Assembly (NCBI GenBank): GCA_036010965.1
Contig: DASCMO010000027.1
Location: 1 to 64,000, forward strand
Origin: GCA-2686265 sp036010965
Lineage (GTDB): Bacteria; Planctomycetota; UBA1135; GCA-002686595
Reading direction: 5' to 3'
Length of the DNA: 64,000 nt
Numbering within the stretch: the stretch's first letter is position 1; every line of letters begins with the position of its first letter. A program made the position numbers and the translations under genes. This document shows positions 1-12,253 of the stretch, piece after piece. Below the pieces are notes generated by a model. The model saw only the letters and a program-made list of their open reading frames with translations, did not search any database and had not been told where the DNA came from.

Positions 1-798
1 CGCCGAATCGATGATGCGGCGGTTCACCTGGTGCGGCACCACGACGCTCAGCTCGTCGAGGGTGTGCCCTTCGAGCATCTGTCGCACCAGCGAGGAGATC
101 TTGGCCACTGCGAAGCGATAGACGTCTCGGCCGCGAACCTGAATCGTGTGTCCGTGCGCATCAACACTCTCGTGGCTCGCGGGCTGCCGTGAACCGCCGG
201 AGGGCATCTCGATCACGGAGTAGCCGTCTCCGTCACTGCCCAGGGTGGTGCGCAGGATCTCGCCCTGCCCACAGTCCTCGTGAGGCATCAGGACAGCCGC
301 CCCTGCGCCGTCGCCGAACAGGATGCACGAGCCGCGGTCGGTAAAGTCGATGAAGCGCGAGAGCGTCTCGGCGCCCAGAACGAGCACGCGTCGTGCACGC
401 CCGGCAGCGATGAAGGCCTCGGCCGTGACCAGGGCCGTCAGGAAACCCGTGCAGGCGGAGTTCAGGTCGAAGCACGCAGCATGCTTCGCACCCAGGCCCA
501 CCTGCACCAGGTTGGCGACCGCGGGGAGCTGTTGGTCCGGGGAGACCGTACCCACAACAATCATGTCGAGGTCCTCGCCGGCCACTCCGGCGGCCTCCAG
601 GGCCTTGCGCGCCGCTGCGAGACACATGTCCGACGTGTTCTCGCCGGGAGCGACGAAACGGCGCTCCTTGATCCCGGTGCGCTGGACGATCCACTCGTCG
701 CTCGTGTCGAGAAACTCCTCGAAGTGGCCGTTGGGCACTACCCGCTCCGGGGCGTATGACCCGACGCCCGCGATACCAACCGGGATGGTGGAACTCAT
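1..798 (-). CDS. fabH: 3-oxoacyl-ACP synthase III (KAS III), 3' end missing
   Basis: Condensing enzyme that starts fatty acid synthesis by joining acetyl-CoA to malonyl-ACP in the cytoplasm. The first 266 residues are present and the gene runs off the window start; the family is usually about 320-330 residues. The catalytic Cys lies at residue 116 in DLNSACTGF and the active-site His at 256 in VPHQ; the later Asn of the triad lies beyond the edge. The N-terminus (IPVGIAGVGSYAPERV) and DTSDEWIVQRTGI are standard for FabH. The ATG start is well placed. The order rpmF-plsX-fabH on one strand is the classic bacterial lipid operon, with 91 bp separating plsX from fabH. Confidence 0.95.
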   Translation of the reverse strand, partial: MSSTIPVGIAGVGSYAPERVVPNGHFEEFLDTSDEWIVQRTGIKERRFVAPGENTSDMCLAAARKALEAAGVAGEDLDMIVVGTVSPDQQLPAVANLVQVGLGAKHAACFDLNSACTGFLTALVTAEAFIAAGRARRVLVLGAETLSRFIDFTDRGSCILFGDGAGAAVLMPHEDCGQGEILRTTLGSDGDGYSVIEMPSGGSRQPASHESVDAHGHTIQVRGRDVYRFAVAKISSLVRQMLEGHTLDELSVVVPHQVNRRIIDSA

Positions 799-889
799 GA
801 TCTCTCTCCCTGCGTGGACCTCATGATAGCGTGGGATAGCCCTCTCCCGAGACCGTTTCGGGCGCCGACCGTGTGCGCGTGAGGGGGTT

Positions 890-1921
890 TCACGCGACAC
901 CCTCTCGTCTGGCGCGTTCCACCCCCTCGACGATGCTGTCGTTGACCTCCGCGTCCAGAGCGCGCCCGGCCAGGGAGAGGGCATTCGCGACCGCGTTAGC
1001 ATCCGAGCGACCGTGTCCGATCACGACCACCCCAGCCACCCCAAGTAGCAGAGCTCCGCCGGTCTCGGAGTAGTCGATCTTGCGTTCCAAGCTGCTCAGG
1101 GCGGCGGGATCCCAGTCCACGCCGTGGGCCTTCAACTCGCCCAGCACAAGTTCGACCATCAGGGCCGAGTAGTTCTCGAGCAGCTTGAGAACCACATTGC
1201 CGGTGAAACCGTCCGTCACGACGACGTCGGCCTTTTCCTGGAAGAGGTCGCCGCCTTCGACATTGCCCACGAAATCGAGGCTCGAGGCCTCCAGCAGTTC
1301 GTGGGTTTCCTTCAGGAGAGCCGTACCCTTCGAACGCTCCTCTCCGATGTTCAGGAGCCCGATGCGCGGGGCCTCGACCCCAAGGCAATCGCGCGCATAG
1401 ACCGCACCCATCAGGCCGTACTGGAGCAGGTGCTCCGGCTTGGGATCGATGTTCGCTCCCATGTCCAGCAGGGTCATGCGCCGGTCGGTGAAGCCCATGG
1501 TCACGGCAATCCCGGGCCGCCGGACTCCGGAGAGGGTCCGCAAGCCGAGGGTCGATGAGGCAACCACCGCGCCCGTGTTGCCCATGCTGACCAGGGCGCC
1601 GGCATCCCCGCTCTTGACCGCGCCCACGCAGACGGCGATCGAGGAGTCGGGCTTCGATCGCAGTGCCGCCGAGGGCGACTCCCCCATCTCCACGACCTGG
1701 CTCGCGTGGCGCACGATAAACTCTGGGAAGTCGGCCTCCCATCCCGTGCTCAGGAGCTCCAGTTCGCGACGGATGACCTGCTCATCCCCGACCAGCAACA
1801 GTCGTTCGGGAGGCAGTTGCCGACCACCGGCAGCGCTGCATGCTTGCAAGGCGCCGGCGAGTGTGCTCTGCGGGGCCGTATCCCCGCCCATCACATCGAG
1901 GGCGATCAGGGTGCTTTCCAT
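890..1921 (-). CDS. plsX: Phosphate acyltransferase PlsX
   Basis: Converts acyl-ACP to acyl-phosphate, the first step of phosphatidic acid synthesis by the PlsX/PlsY route. The protein is 343 residues, the usual length. It opens with IALDVMGGDTAPQSTL, the PlsX N-terminal signature, and carries the conserved blocks ALVSMGNTGAVVASS, LLDMGANIDPKPEHL and VVTDGFTGNVVLKLLE. It lies between rpmF (42 bp upstream) and fabH (91 bp downstream), the conserved neighbourhood coupling phospholipid and fatty acid synthesis. Cytosolic and peripheral to the membrane in known cases. Confidence 0.96.
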   Translation of the reverse strand: MESTLIALDVMGGDTAPQSTLAGALQACSAAGGRQLPPERLLLVGDEQVIRRELELLSTGWEADFPEFIVRHASQVVEMGESPSAALRSKPDSSIAVCVGAVKSGDAGALVSMGNTGAVVASSTLGLRTLSGVRRPGIAVTMGFTDRRMTLLDMGANIDPKPEHLLQYGLMGAVYARDCLGVEAPRIGLLNIGEERSKGTALLKETHELLEASSLDFVGNVEGGDLFQEKADVVVTDGFTGNVVLKLLENYSALMVELVLGELKAHGVDWDPAALSSLERKIDYSETGGALLLGVAGVVVIGHGRSDANAVANALSLAGRALDAEVNDSIVEGVERARREGVA

Positions 1922-1963
1922 CCGCGTGAAAGAGGCGCCTGCGTCCCCCGTTCGATTCCAGGC

Positions 1964-2167
1964 CTAGAACTCGTCCTTCTCGAGGACTTCCTGACCTTTG
2001 AGCCCACCCTTGTCAAAGCCGTAGTGACCACAGTTGTCGCAGACCCGATGGGGCCGGGTACTCGAGCCGCAGCGCGGGCAGTGCGCGACAGACCCCCTGT
2101 CGAGGGCCAGATGCGAGCGCTTAAGGCGCTTTTTATGCTTGGAGATGCGTCGCTTGGGGTGTGCCAT
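1964..2167 (-). CDS. rpmF: 50S ribosomal protein L32
   Basis: Small zinc-ribbon protein of the large ribosomal subunit, 67 residues. The N-terminus MAHPKRRISKHKKRLKRSH is typical of L32. A four-cysteine zinc site is intact: CPRC followed by CDNC, with 13 residues between the pairs. It heads the rpmF-plsX-fabH operon on the minus strand. Confidence 0.96.
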   Translation of the reverse strand: MAHPKRRISKHKKRLKRSHLALDRGSVAHCPRCGSSTRPHRVCDNCGHYGFDKGGLKGQEVLEKDEF

Positions 2168-2295
2168 GGCGCTCGAATGGGTGGGCGCTTTCCCTGGAAC
2201 GGGGAGTGCGGAAAGGGCGAGAGACTAGCGCCGGTTGGAGGGGGTGTCAACGCACCCGGAGGCGCTCGCTTTCATGAGCGACGTCCCAGCCCCCC

Positions 2296-5007
<2,712 letters not shown>

Positions 5008-5091
5008 GATTACCGGCGGCCCGCGATCCACGCGGGCCGGCCTCTCCAGGGGTGCTGGCCGCCGCGGCGCTGAGGCCGGCCTGGGAGCACC

Positions 5092-6234
<1,143 letters not shown>

Positions 6235-6256
6235 CGTGACTGGGCCGTGACTGGGC
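6235..6256. repeat. Tandem 11-bp direct repeat (2 copies) abutting the recA start codon
   Basis: CGTGACTGGGC occurs twice, head to tail and without mismatch, at 6235-6245 and 6246-6256. On the coding strand of recA the second copy ends directly at the ATG, so the leader lacks a purine-rich Shine-Dalgarno sequence there. It could be a regulator or RNA-binding site in the recA leader, or a simple local duplication. Function unknown. Confidence 0.6.
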
Positions 6257-6418
6257 AGCGCCTTTACGGGCTAAAAGGGGAAGGGACTGGCGGATCATAG
6301 CCCGCTCGCCAGGGCGGAGGAAGCTCGCTCCCTCGCCCTTCCAGACGCGCCGGGAGCGCTCCGGTTGCGCTGAATGGGGAAACTTGTCCCCAGGCGAACA
6401 GCGCGGCCTGGCCCGCTT

Positions 6419-7318
6419 TCAGACGGTGACGATGGAGAGCAGGTCGGCGGCACGCGCGGCGAGGTCTTCCGCGCCAGCCTCCACCAGAGGCTCGATGCCG
6501 AAGCCCTGGACGCAGAAGGAGGCCGTCACGGTCCCGTGCAGCATGGCCTGGCGCAGGCTGGCGGGGGAGTGATCGCCCACGCGCGCCAGGTAGGCCATGA
6601 ATCCGCCCGCGAAGGAATCCCCCGCTCCCGTGGGGTCGACCACCTCCTCGACCGGGTAGGAGGGCACCGAAAAGTGCACGTCCGGTCCCATCACGAAGGC
6701 CCCGTGCTCGCCCTTCTTGAGGATCACGTAATCCGGCCCCATCTCCAGCACGCGCCGTGCGGCGCGGATCAGGTTCCCCTCTCCCGTCAGCATGCGCGCT
6801 TCCTCGTCATTCATGACTATCGCGTCCACCCGCTGAAGCAGCTGCTTCAGGTCCTCGAGGGCGATGTCAATCCACAGATTCATGGTGTCAGCGACCACGA
6901 AGGCCGGCGCCTCGACCTGGGACAGGCCCTTCATTTGCACGCTCGGAGAGGCGTTCGCCAGGAACACGTAGTCGGAGTCCCGATAGGACTCGGGCAGCTT
7001 GGGGTCGAAGTGCTCGTAGACGTTGAGCTGGGTTTCCAGGGTGTGACGCGTGTTCCAGTCGGCCTCGTAGCGGCCGGACCAGCGAAAGGTGTCCCCTTCG
7101 GCGACCTCGACCCCCTCCACGTCGACGCCGCGCTCCTCGAGGGCCCGCAGGTGCTCCGGGCGGAAATCCGTCCCCACCACCGCGACCAGGCGCGGGGAGT
7201 ACTGGTGGCAGGCTGCCACGGCGAAGTGGGTGGCCGATCCGCCGAGCACGTCCTCGCGCCGTTCGTGGGCGGTCTCGATGGTGTCGTAGGCCAGGGTTCC
7301 GATGACGACGAGGCTCAT
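6419..7318 (-). CDS. PfkB-family carbohydrate/nucleoside kinase
   Basis: Ribokinase-like sugar or nucleoside kinase, 299 residues from the ATG at 7318 (MSLVVIGTLAYDTIET). The N-terminal strand and LGGSATHFAVAACH give the substrate-binding glycine region. The C-terminal signature VDPTGAGDSFAGGFMAYL contains the anion-hole GAGD with the catalytic Asp. The substrate cannot be read from sequence; members of this planctomycete-type subgroup are often labelled sugar kinases. An in-frame start further upstream would add 19 Pro/Arg-rich residues unlike the family and is rejected. No obvious operon partner; recA lies 184 bp downstream. Confidence 0.88.
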   Translation of the reverse strand: MSLVVIGTLAYDTIETAHERREDVLGGSATHFAVAACHQYSPRLVAVVGTDFRPEHLRALEERGVDVEGVEVAEGDTFRWSGRYEADWNTRHTLETQLNVYEHFDPKLPESYRDSDYVFLANASPSVQMKGLSQVEAPAFVVADTMNLWIDIALEDLKQLLQRVDAIVMNDEEARMLTGEGNLIRAARRVLEMGPDYVILKKGEHGAFVMGPDVHFSVPSYPVEEVVDPTGAGDSFAGGFMAYLARVGDHSPASLRQAMLHGTVTASFCVQGFGIEPLVEAGAEDLAARAADLLSIVTV

Positions 7319-7393
7319 GGGTGGCAGGGGAATAAGGAGCGCGCGCGGGGGGCGTGAAGGCGAGCAGGATACCACCGCCGCCGCGCGGACGGG

Positions 7394-8605
7394 TCAACCC
7401 TCGAGGTCGCGAGCGGCCCGCCGCGCGTCGGCTCGCAGACCGCCGCTACCGGGGAGCAGCAGGAAGATACCGCCCGCCAGGCCGAGCAGCAGGAGGCACA
7501 GGCGGTAGGTCACGCTGACCGCCACTCCCACCGCACCCTCGGCGCCCATGAGCTCGAACAGGGAACGGTAGAGAGCCTCGCCCACGCCCCATCCGCTGGG
7601 GGAAATCGGGATTGCGGAGCCTGCGTTGGCGATGCTCACGATACCCACGGTCTGCACATACCCGAGGGCGTCGCCAAAGCTGCGCCCGATGGCGAACACA
7701 GCGCCGGCGATCAGGAGGTGGTTGGTGGCGGAGAGGCCCACGGCGACGATCATCTCGCCCGGATGGCCGGCGAAGACGCCCGCCGCCTGCTCGAGGCGGC
7801 GCACCCGATCGGCCCAGGGCAGGCGATCGATCAGGGCCTCGAAGCGCAAGGCGCGGCGTAGGGCGGGGAAGAGAACAACGGCCACGCCGGCGGTGGCTGC
7901 GGCGAGCGCCCCCAGCACGGGCCAGCGCAGGGGCTCGAAGCCCGCCCCGCCGGCCCAGACCGTGAGGGTCGCCAGAAGCACCAGGGCCCACAGGCCCACC
8001 AGACGATCGATGACCACCGTGGCCAGGGCGTCGGTGCGTCGCTCGGGGTGCTCTCGAACGACGAGCACGGCCTTCACCAGATCGCCACCGGTCAACCCCG
8101 GCATGACCAGGTTGAAGAACATCCCCAGGCCCGTCAGGCGCAGGGCAGCGCCCCAGGTGCAGGGGCAGCCCGCGAGCCCGAGGATCCGCCACCAGCGGGT
8201 GTTGCCGGCGCAGAACCCGCCGGCCAGGAGAAGCAGGGCCGCGGCCAGGGGCCAGGGCCGGCCGGTCAGGAAGACGCGCGGCATGCCCGGGCGCCAGCTG
8301 TAGGTGGAATGCGCTCGATCCAGGGCGAGGGTCCTCCCCTCGCGAGCGGCGCCGCGCAGCTCCTCGGGCAGATGTGCTTGCCCCGCCAGTTCGGTGTCCG
8401 GCAGGAACTCCACGCGCTCGGCGCGCCAGTCGCCCACGATCTCCCCGCTCACGCGCTCCCCGTCGGCACCTTCCCAGGTCAGGGTGTCGCGCCAGGGCAA
8501 GCTCGATCCGACCCAGGCCAGGAGGGCGACGGCCACGGCGATGCGTACCGCCGTACCCCAGCGCCTGCGGCGGGAGTCTCGCGGGGCACCCGCGCCCGCG
8601 CTCAC
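7394..8605 (-). CDS. Lysylphosphatidylglycerol synthase-like/flippase integral membrane protein
   Basis: Polytopic inner-membrane protein of the LPG synthase transmembrane/AglD superfamily (UPF0104 type), about 403 residues. After a first helix (AVRIAVAVALLAWVGSSLPW) comes a soluble insert of about 90 residues, then a run of hydrophobic helices. Family-like features are RWWRILGLAG, GMFFNLVMPGLTGGDLVKAVLV, ATVVIDRLVGLWALVLLA and the C-terminal PISPSGWGVGEALYRSLF. These proteins are thought to move or modify lipid-linked molecules across the membrane. The GTG start at 8605 overlaps the stop of the upstream lipoprotein gene by 4 bp (GTGA), which suggests translational coupling. Confidence 0.8.
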   Translation of the reverse strand: MSAGAGAPRDSRRRRWGTAVRIAVAVALLAWVGSSLPWRDTLTWEGADGERVSGEIVGDWRAERVEFLPDTELAGQAHLPEELRGAAREGRTLALDRAHSTYSWRPGMPRVFLTGRPWPLAAALLLLAGGFCAGNTRWWRILGLAGCPCTWGAALRLTGLGMFFNLVMPGLTGGDLVKAVLVVREHPERRTDALATVVIDRLVGLWALVLLATLTVWAGGAGFEPLRWPVLGALAAATAGVAVVLFPALRRALRFEALIDRLPWADRVRRLEQAAGVFAGHPGEMIVAVGLSATNHLLIAGAVFAIGRSFGDALGYVQTVGIVSIANAGSAIPISPSGWGVGEALYRSLFELMGAEGAVGVAVSVTYRLCLLLLGLAGGIFLLLPGSGGLRADARRAARDLEG

Positions 8606-9744
8606 CAGCCCAGCCCCTCGCCGGCCGGGGCGCCTTCCCCGACGGCGGAGCGCGCGAACCACCAGTCCTCCCAATCCTCGGCGCGCAGGCTGTCGGGGCC
8701 CGAGTCCGCGACCACCGCCAGGGCGAGCATGGCCTGGACGCGCACACTCCCGGCCGGATGCTCTACCGCGTAGCGCACGAGCTGGGAGAGCCACACCTCG
8801 CGCGCGCGCGCGTAGTCGGTGGGATCGATGCCCTCCTCGCGCAGGGGCAGGCCCTCGGCGGCCACCAGGCGCAGGGCGGCGGCCAGCACCTCGTCGGAAG
8901 ATTCTCGATCGAGCTGGCCCAGGATGATCGCCAGGACTCCCGGGCCCCCGGAGCGCACGGAGGCCTCAACGGCTGCGGCCCGCACGCGGGGCGCCTCGTC
9001 CCCCAGGGCCTGCGCCAGGGTCTGCCCGATGCAGCGCACCTCGACCTCACCCAGCAGGGTGCGCAGGGCATCATCCTCAGTCGGAGTACGGCGCGGGTCA
9101 GAGAGCAACTGTCCCAATCCGAAGAGCACGCGCCGTCCGCCGGCCACATCGAACATCAGGGAGCGAACGCCCTCGCAGGCCTCGGCCAGAGTTAGCGAAC
9201 CGTCGTCCAGCACGTCCTCCCCGTCCCCCAGTGCGGCCATCACTTTTGCGAGTGCTCGGCCGACGGTCTGGGCGTCATCGAGGGTTGCCTCCGGCGCCAG
9301 GCCGACGGGTGGGCCGACGCCGATGCGCAGGGCGGCCGCGCCCAGCTCACGCACGGCGCGCTCGCGCGAGAGAGCCCAGGGACACTCGGTCGCCACCCGG
9401 CAGGACCACAGGACCTGCAGGGCTGCCACCCTCTCGTCGGCGGGATCGAAGCGCGCCAGGGCGACCAGATTGGCCAGGCACTCGTTCTCCGGAACCGGCA
9501 CCGCCCCTTGATCGGGGTCAGCCCTGCCCACCCGGGTACGCTTCACTCCGCGGCGGAGCAGGTACTCGATGTCTCCCACCAGGCCGGCCACGTAGGCGTG
9601 ACGCCCCTCGTGGGGGTGCAGGGCCTCCAGGTTGTGGACCTTGGCGTCCGCGAGTTCGATCAGGTCGAAGTTCTTGAGAGCGCGGCAGGAACCCAGCCCG
9701 AGGGCCAGGGAGACCAGCGCGAGGGAGGCGAGGTTGCGAAGCAC
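8602..9744 (-). CDS. Lipoprotein with HEAT-like helical repeats, function unknown
   Basis: About 380 residues from a GTG start. The N-terminus has a hydrophobic signal ending in a lipobox (GLGSC, Cys at about 20), so export and lipid anchoring are expected. The rest is Ala/Leu/Glu/Arg-rich helical sequence with recurring patterns such as APRVRAAAVEASVRSGGPG and PAGSVRVQAMLALAVVAD, like HEAT or ARM repeats that act as protein-binding scaffolds. Its stop overlaps the start of the flippase-like gene by 4 bp, so the two are probably made together at the cell envelope. No catalytic motif was recognised. Confidence 0.7.
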   Translation of the reverse strand: MLRNLASLALVSLALGLGSCRALKNFDLIELADAKVHNLEALHPHEGRHAYVAGLVGDIEYLLRRGVKRTRVGRADPDQGAVPVPENECLANLVALARFDPADERVAALQVLWSCRVATECPWALSRERAVRELGAAALRIGVGPPVGLAPEATLDDAQTVGRALAKVMAALGDGEDVLDDGSLTLAEACEGVRSLMFDVAGGRRVLFGLGQLLSDPRRTPTEDDALRTLLGEVEVRCIGQTLAQALGDEAPRVRAAAVEASVRSGGPGVLAIILGQLDRESSDEVLAAALRLVAAEGLPLREEGIDPTDYARAREVWLSQLVRYAVEHPAGSVRVQAMLALAVVADSGPDSLRAEDWEDWWFARSAVGEGAPAGEGLGW

Positions 9745-9797
9745 GCGGCGAGTCTATCCGGCGGACTGGCCGGGACAAGGGGCCTCGACCGGCGGGT

Positions 9798-10898
9798 TCA
9801 GCGCTCGTCGAGCAGGCCCAGCTCCTCGAGGCGGCCCGCCAGTGCCTCGGCTGCAGCGGTGTAGCCGCGGGCGCTTGGGTGCCCGCTGTCGAGGTCGCCG
9901 TAGGCCTTGCTACCGACGCGGGCAAGGCTGGGCAGCAGATCCAGGTATGGAATACCCAGGCGGCGCGCCTCCGAGGCCAGGTGGATCTGGGGCGCTCCCA
10001 CCTCGAGCATGGCCTCGCTGAAGGAGCGTCCGCCGCTGGCGACCGCGCGCTGGACGTGCGCCACCTGGGACCGCCGCGGAAAGCACAGCAAGAGCACCTC
10101 GCAGTCATCGGCGCGCACGATCTGCACCAGCTCCTCAAGCTCTCCCATGGCGCGCCCCCAGAACGGCTGCGCCACCTCGGCATCGGGGTCGTCCAGGATC
10201 TCCCGCTGGTGTGAGCGGAAGGTCACGCGAGCCGCAGTGGTGTCGGCGTCGTCGGGGTTGTCGAAATAGGAGATGTGCCGCCGTAGACCGGAATGAAAGA
10301 CTCGGGCCAGCGCCGTGCGACCCGCCCAGCGCAGGGGACCGCTGTCCGTGTTGCGCGGGCCCTTGTCACGCGGCGCGACGTCGTTCAGGAAGAATCCAAT
10401 CAGCACGATGTCCGGCTCGAAGGAGCGCGCGATGCGCTGGTACATGCGCGTGCTGTTCCAGAGGTTGTAGCCCGGCACGCCGAAGTTCATGGTCGTCCAG
10501 CTCACCAGCCCCGGTCGTTCGACGAGTCGTTCCTGAAGCTGAGCGGGCCAGGTCTCCGTGTCGCCCACCTCGCCCCAGCCAAAGGTGAAAGAATCTCCAA
10601 GGCAGGCGATGCGTCGCTCGTCGGAGCGGCGCTCGACCGACCAGACCGGTCCGCGCAGGCCCAGTTCATTGAAGGCCACCTGCGCGATGGGCTCGCCGTC
10701 GCCGTGGGCCATGAAGCGCGTCTGGTTGGCGTGAAAGCGGTAGCCGATCTCGGGGTCGAAGTAGCGCGCGGGCTCTCGGGCATAGCCCATGCAGCGAAAA
10801 ACGATCTCGGCCACGAGTAGCAGGAGCGCCAGGGTGCCCATGGCGATGGCGAGGCCGCGCACGGCCCCCTTACCCCTAGTCCTGCCGGCTTCGACCAT
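9798..10898 (-). CDS. Membrane-anchored SGNH/GDSL-type hydrolase or acyltransferase-like protein
   Basis: About 366 residues from the ATG at 10898. A single N-terminal signal anchor (GLAIAMGTLALLLLVAEIVF) is followed by an extracytoplasmic SGNH domain. Block I is LGDSFTFGWGEVGD with the nucleophile Ser; the oxyanion Gly/Asn pair may be FGVPGYN and IGFFLNDV. The C-terminal DSGHPSARGY supplies the Asp-x-x-His pair. Such proteins act on esters or acyl groups of surface sugars. It begins 7 bp after the class V aminotransferase gene and is probably co-transcribed with it. Longer in-frame starts would run into that gene and are rejected. Confidence 0.78.
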   Translation of the reverse strand: MVEAGRTRGKGAVRGLAIAMGTLALLLLVAEIVFRCMGYAREPARYFDPEIGYRFHANQTRFMAHGDGEPIAQVAFNELGLRGPVWSVERRSDERRIACLGDSFTFGWGEVGDTETWPAQLQERLVERPGLVSWTTMNFGVPGYNLWNSTRMYQRIARSFEPDIVLIGFFLNDVAPRDKGPRNTDSGPLRWAGRTALARVFHSGLRRHISYFDNPDDADTTAARVTFRSHQREILDDPDAEVAQPFWGRAMGELEELVQIVRADDCEVLLLCFPRRSQVAHVQRAVASGGRSFSEAMLEVGAPQIHLASEARRLGIPYLDLLPSLARVGSKAYGDLDSGHPSARGYTAAAEALAGRLEELGLLDER

Positions 10899-10905
10899 GG
10901 CGTGC

Positions 10906-12183
10906 TCAGCCGGTCTCGGGGACGAGCAAGGTGTGCAACTCCTTGAGAAGGCGCTCCACCTCCTCGGCGGTGTTGTAATGCAGCAGGCCCACACGCAGGG
11001 TTCCACCGGGCTCGAGCCCCAAGGCCTCGGTCAGGGGCAGCGCGTAGTGATTCCCGGCCCTGGTGAAGATGCCGCGTTCGGCCAGGAGTGTCGCCAGCTC
11101 CCCGGGCGTCAGCGAAGGGTGCGTGAAGGACACGGTAGGCACGCGGCGATCGAGCCGCGCGTGGTCGGTCACGCCCCAGATCTCGACACCCGGGATCTCC
11201 GCGAGGCCCGCGAGCAGTCGCTCGAGCAGCTGGCTCTCATGCGTGGCGATGCGTTCGAAGGCCTTGAGCAGATTCTCGCGCGTCACCTCCGGCCGCCCGG
11301 AGAGGCTCGCCAGGTAGCCGATCGCTGCCCCCAGACCGGCGATGCCCTCGAGGTTGGGGGTCCCTGTCTGCCAGCGCGCGGGCAGGTGATCGGAGGACGG
11401 CCGCAGCTTGTAGGGCTCCAGCTCCTCGAGCAGCGCGCGTCGCCCCCAGAGCAGGCCCAGGTGCGGGCCGAAGAACTTGTAGGCGGAGGCCGAGAGCAGG
11501 TCGATCCCCAAGGCCTCCACGTCGATGGGACCGTGGGGCACATAGTGCACGGCGTCGACGAACGTCAGAGCGCCCGCTGCGCGTACGCGGCGGGCGATGT
11601 CGGCCACGGGCTGGACCGTCCCCGTCAGGTTGGAGGCGTACCCGAAGGCCACCATGCGCGTCTTCGGAGAGAGCAGCTCGTCCAGGCGAGCGGGGTCCAG
11701 CGTTCCCTCGCGTCCCTCCACGTCCCACCAGCGCACGCTGGCCCCGGCGTCGCGCGCGGCAAGCACCCAGGGGGTCACGTTGGCGTCGTGTTCCTGGCGT
11801 GTGACGATCACCTCGTCCCCCGCCTCCCAGGTCCTGGCAACGGCGCGCGAGAGGGCCAGGGTGAGGGTGGTCATGTTGGACCCGAAGGCGATGCAGTCGG
11901 GGTCCGGCGCCCCGAGCAGCACGGCGCAGCGGCGGCGCGCCTCCCCCACCACCTCATCGCTGGCGCGACTGGTGGCCGTCGGGCCTCCCTCGTTGCCGTT
12001 CGTTCCGAGCAGGTAGGCCGATACGGCATCGGCCACCACTCGCGGCACCTGGCTCCCCGCCGGGCCGTCGAAGAACACGGCCGGGCGACCGCACACCTCA
12101 CGCTCCAGGCCCGGGAAGGCCGGTCGAACGAGGGCTGGATCCAGGGCGTCGGCGTGCACGCCGCAGGTCGGAGGGGTCTCCAT
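10906..12183 (-). CDS. Class V aminotransferase, NifS/CsdA-like (VC1184-type) lacking the catalytic Cys
   Basis: PLP-dependent fold-type I enzyme of 425 residues. The PLP Lys is K236 in SASAYKFFGPHLG; H132 in RQEHDANVTPW and D210 in FVDAVHYVPHGP are the usual cofactor contacts. The length and motif set match the 'cysteine desulfurase-like' VC1184 group. The C-terminal loop, which in SufS/CsdB reads around HCAxPL, is here NHYALPL, so the sulfur-accepting Cys is replaced by Tyr. It is therefore unlikely to be an ordinary cysteine desulfurase. Its start is 70 bp from, and divergent to, the proposed selenoprotein gene. Substrate unknown. Confidence 0.85.
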   Translation of the reverse strand: METPPTCGVHADALDPALVRPAFPGLEREVCGRPAVFFDGPAGSQVPRVVADAVSAYLLGTNGNEGGPTATSRASDEVVGEARRRCAVLLGAPDPDCIAFGSNMTTLTLALSRAVARTWEAGDEVIVTRQEHDANVTPWVLAARDAGASVRWWDVEGREGTLDPARLDELLSPKTRMVAFGYASNLTGTVQPVADIARRVRAAGALTFVDAVHYVPHGPIDVEALGIDLLSASAYKFFGPHLGLLWGRRALLEELEPYKLRPSSDHLPARWQTGTPNLEGIAGLGAAIGYLASLSGRPEVTRENLLKAFERIATHESQLLERLLAGLAEIPGVEIWGVTDHARLDRRVPTVSFTHPSLTPGELATLLAERGIFTRAGNHYALPLTEALGLEPGGTLRVGLLHYNTAEEVERLLKELHTLLVPETG

Positions 12184-12240
12184 GGGCGCAGGCTACCCCG
12201 CGCGGAGTCCCCCGTCTCCCCTCCCATGAGGCTCGTGGCT

Positions 12241-12246
12241 TACAAT
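12241..12246 (+). promoter_or_regulatory. Candidate -10 box (TACAAT) giving a leaderless mRNA
   Basis: TACAAT matches a sigma-70-type -10 hexamer at five of six bases. Its 3' end is 7 nt before the ATG at 12254, the normal distance to a transcription start, so the message would begin at or next to the start codon. No convincing -35 element is visible. The same TACAAT occurs at 29821-29826 ahead of another plus-strand gene. Confidence 0.4.
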
Positions 12247-12253
12247 CCGGCCC

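Noticed and set aside
5008..5031. GTG start for alaS 24 bp upstream of the ATG
   Set aside because: The ATG gives the standard synthetase N-terminus, and the extra residues show no similarity or better ribosome site.
10906..12183. Cysteine desulfurase (IscS/SufS) call
   Set aside because: The sulfur-accepting Cys is replaced by Tyr in NHYALPL, so a standard desulfurase name would mislead.
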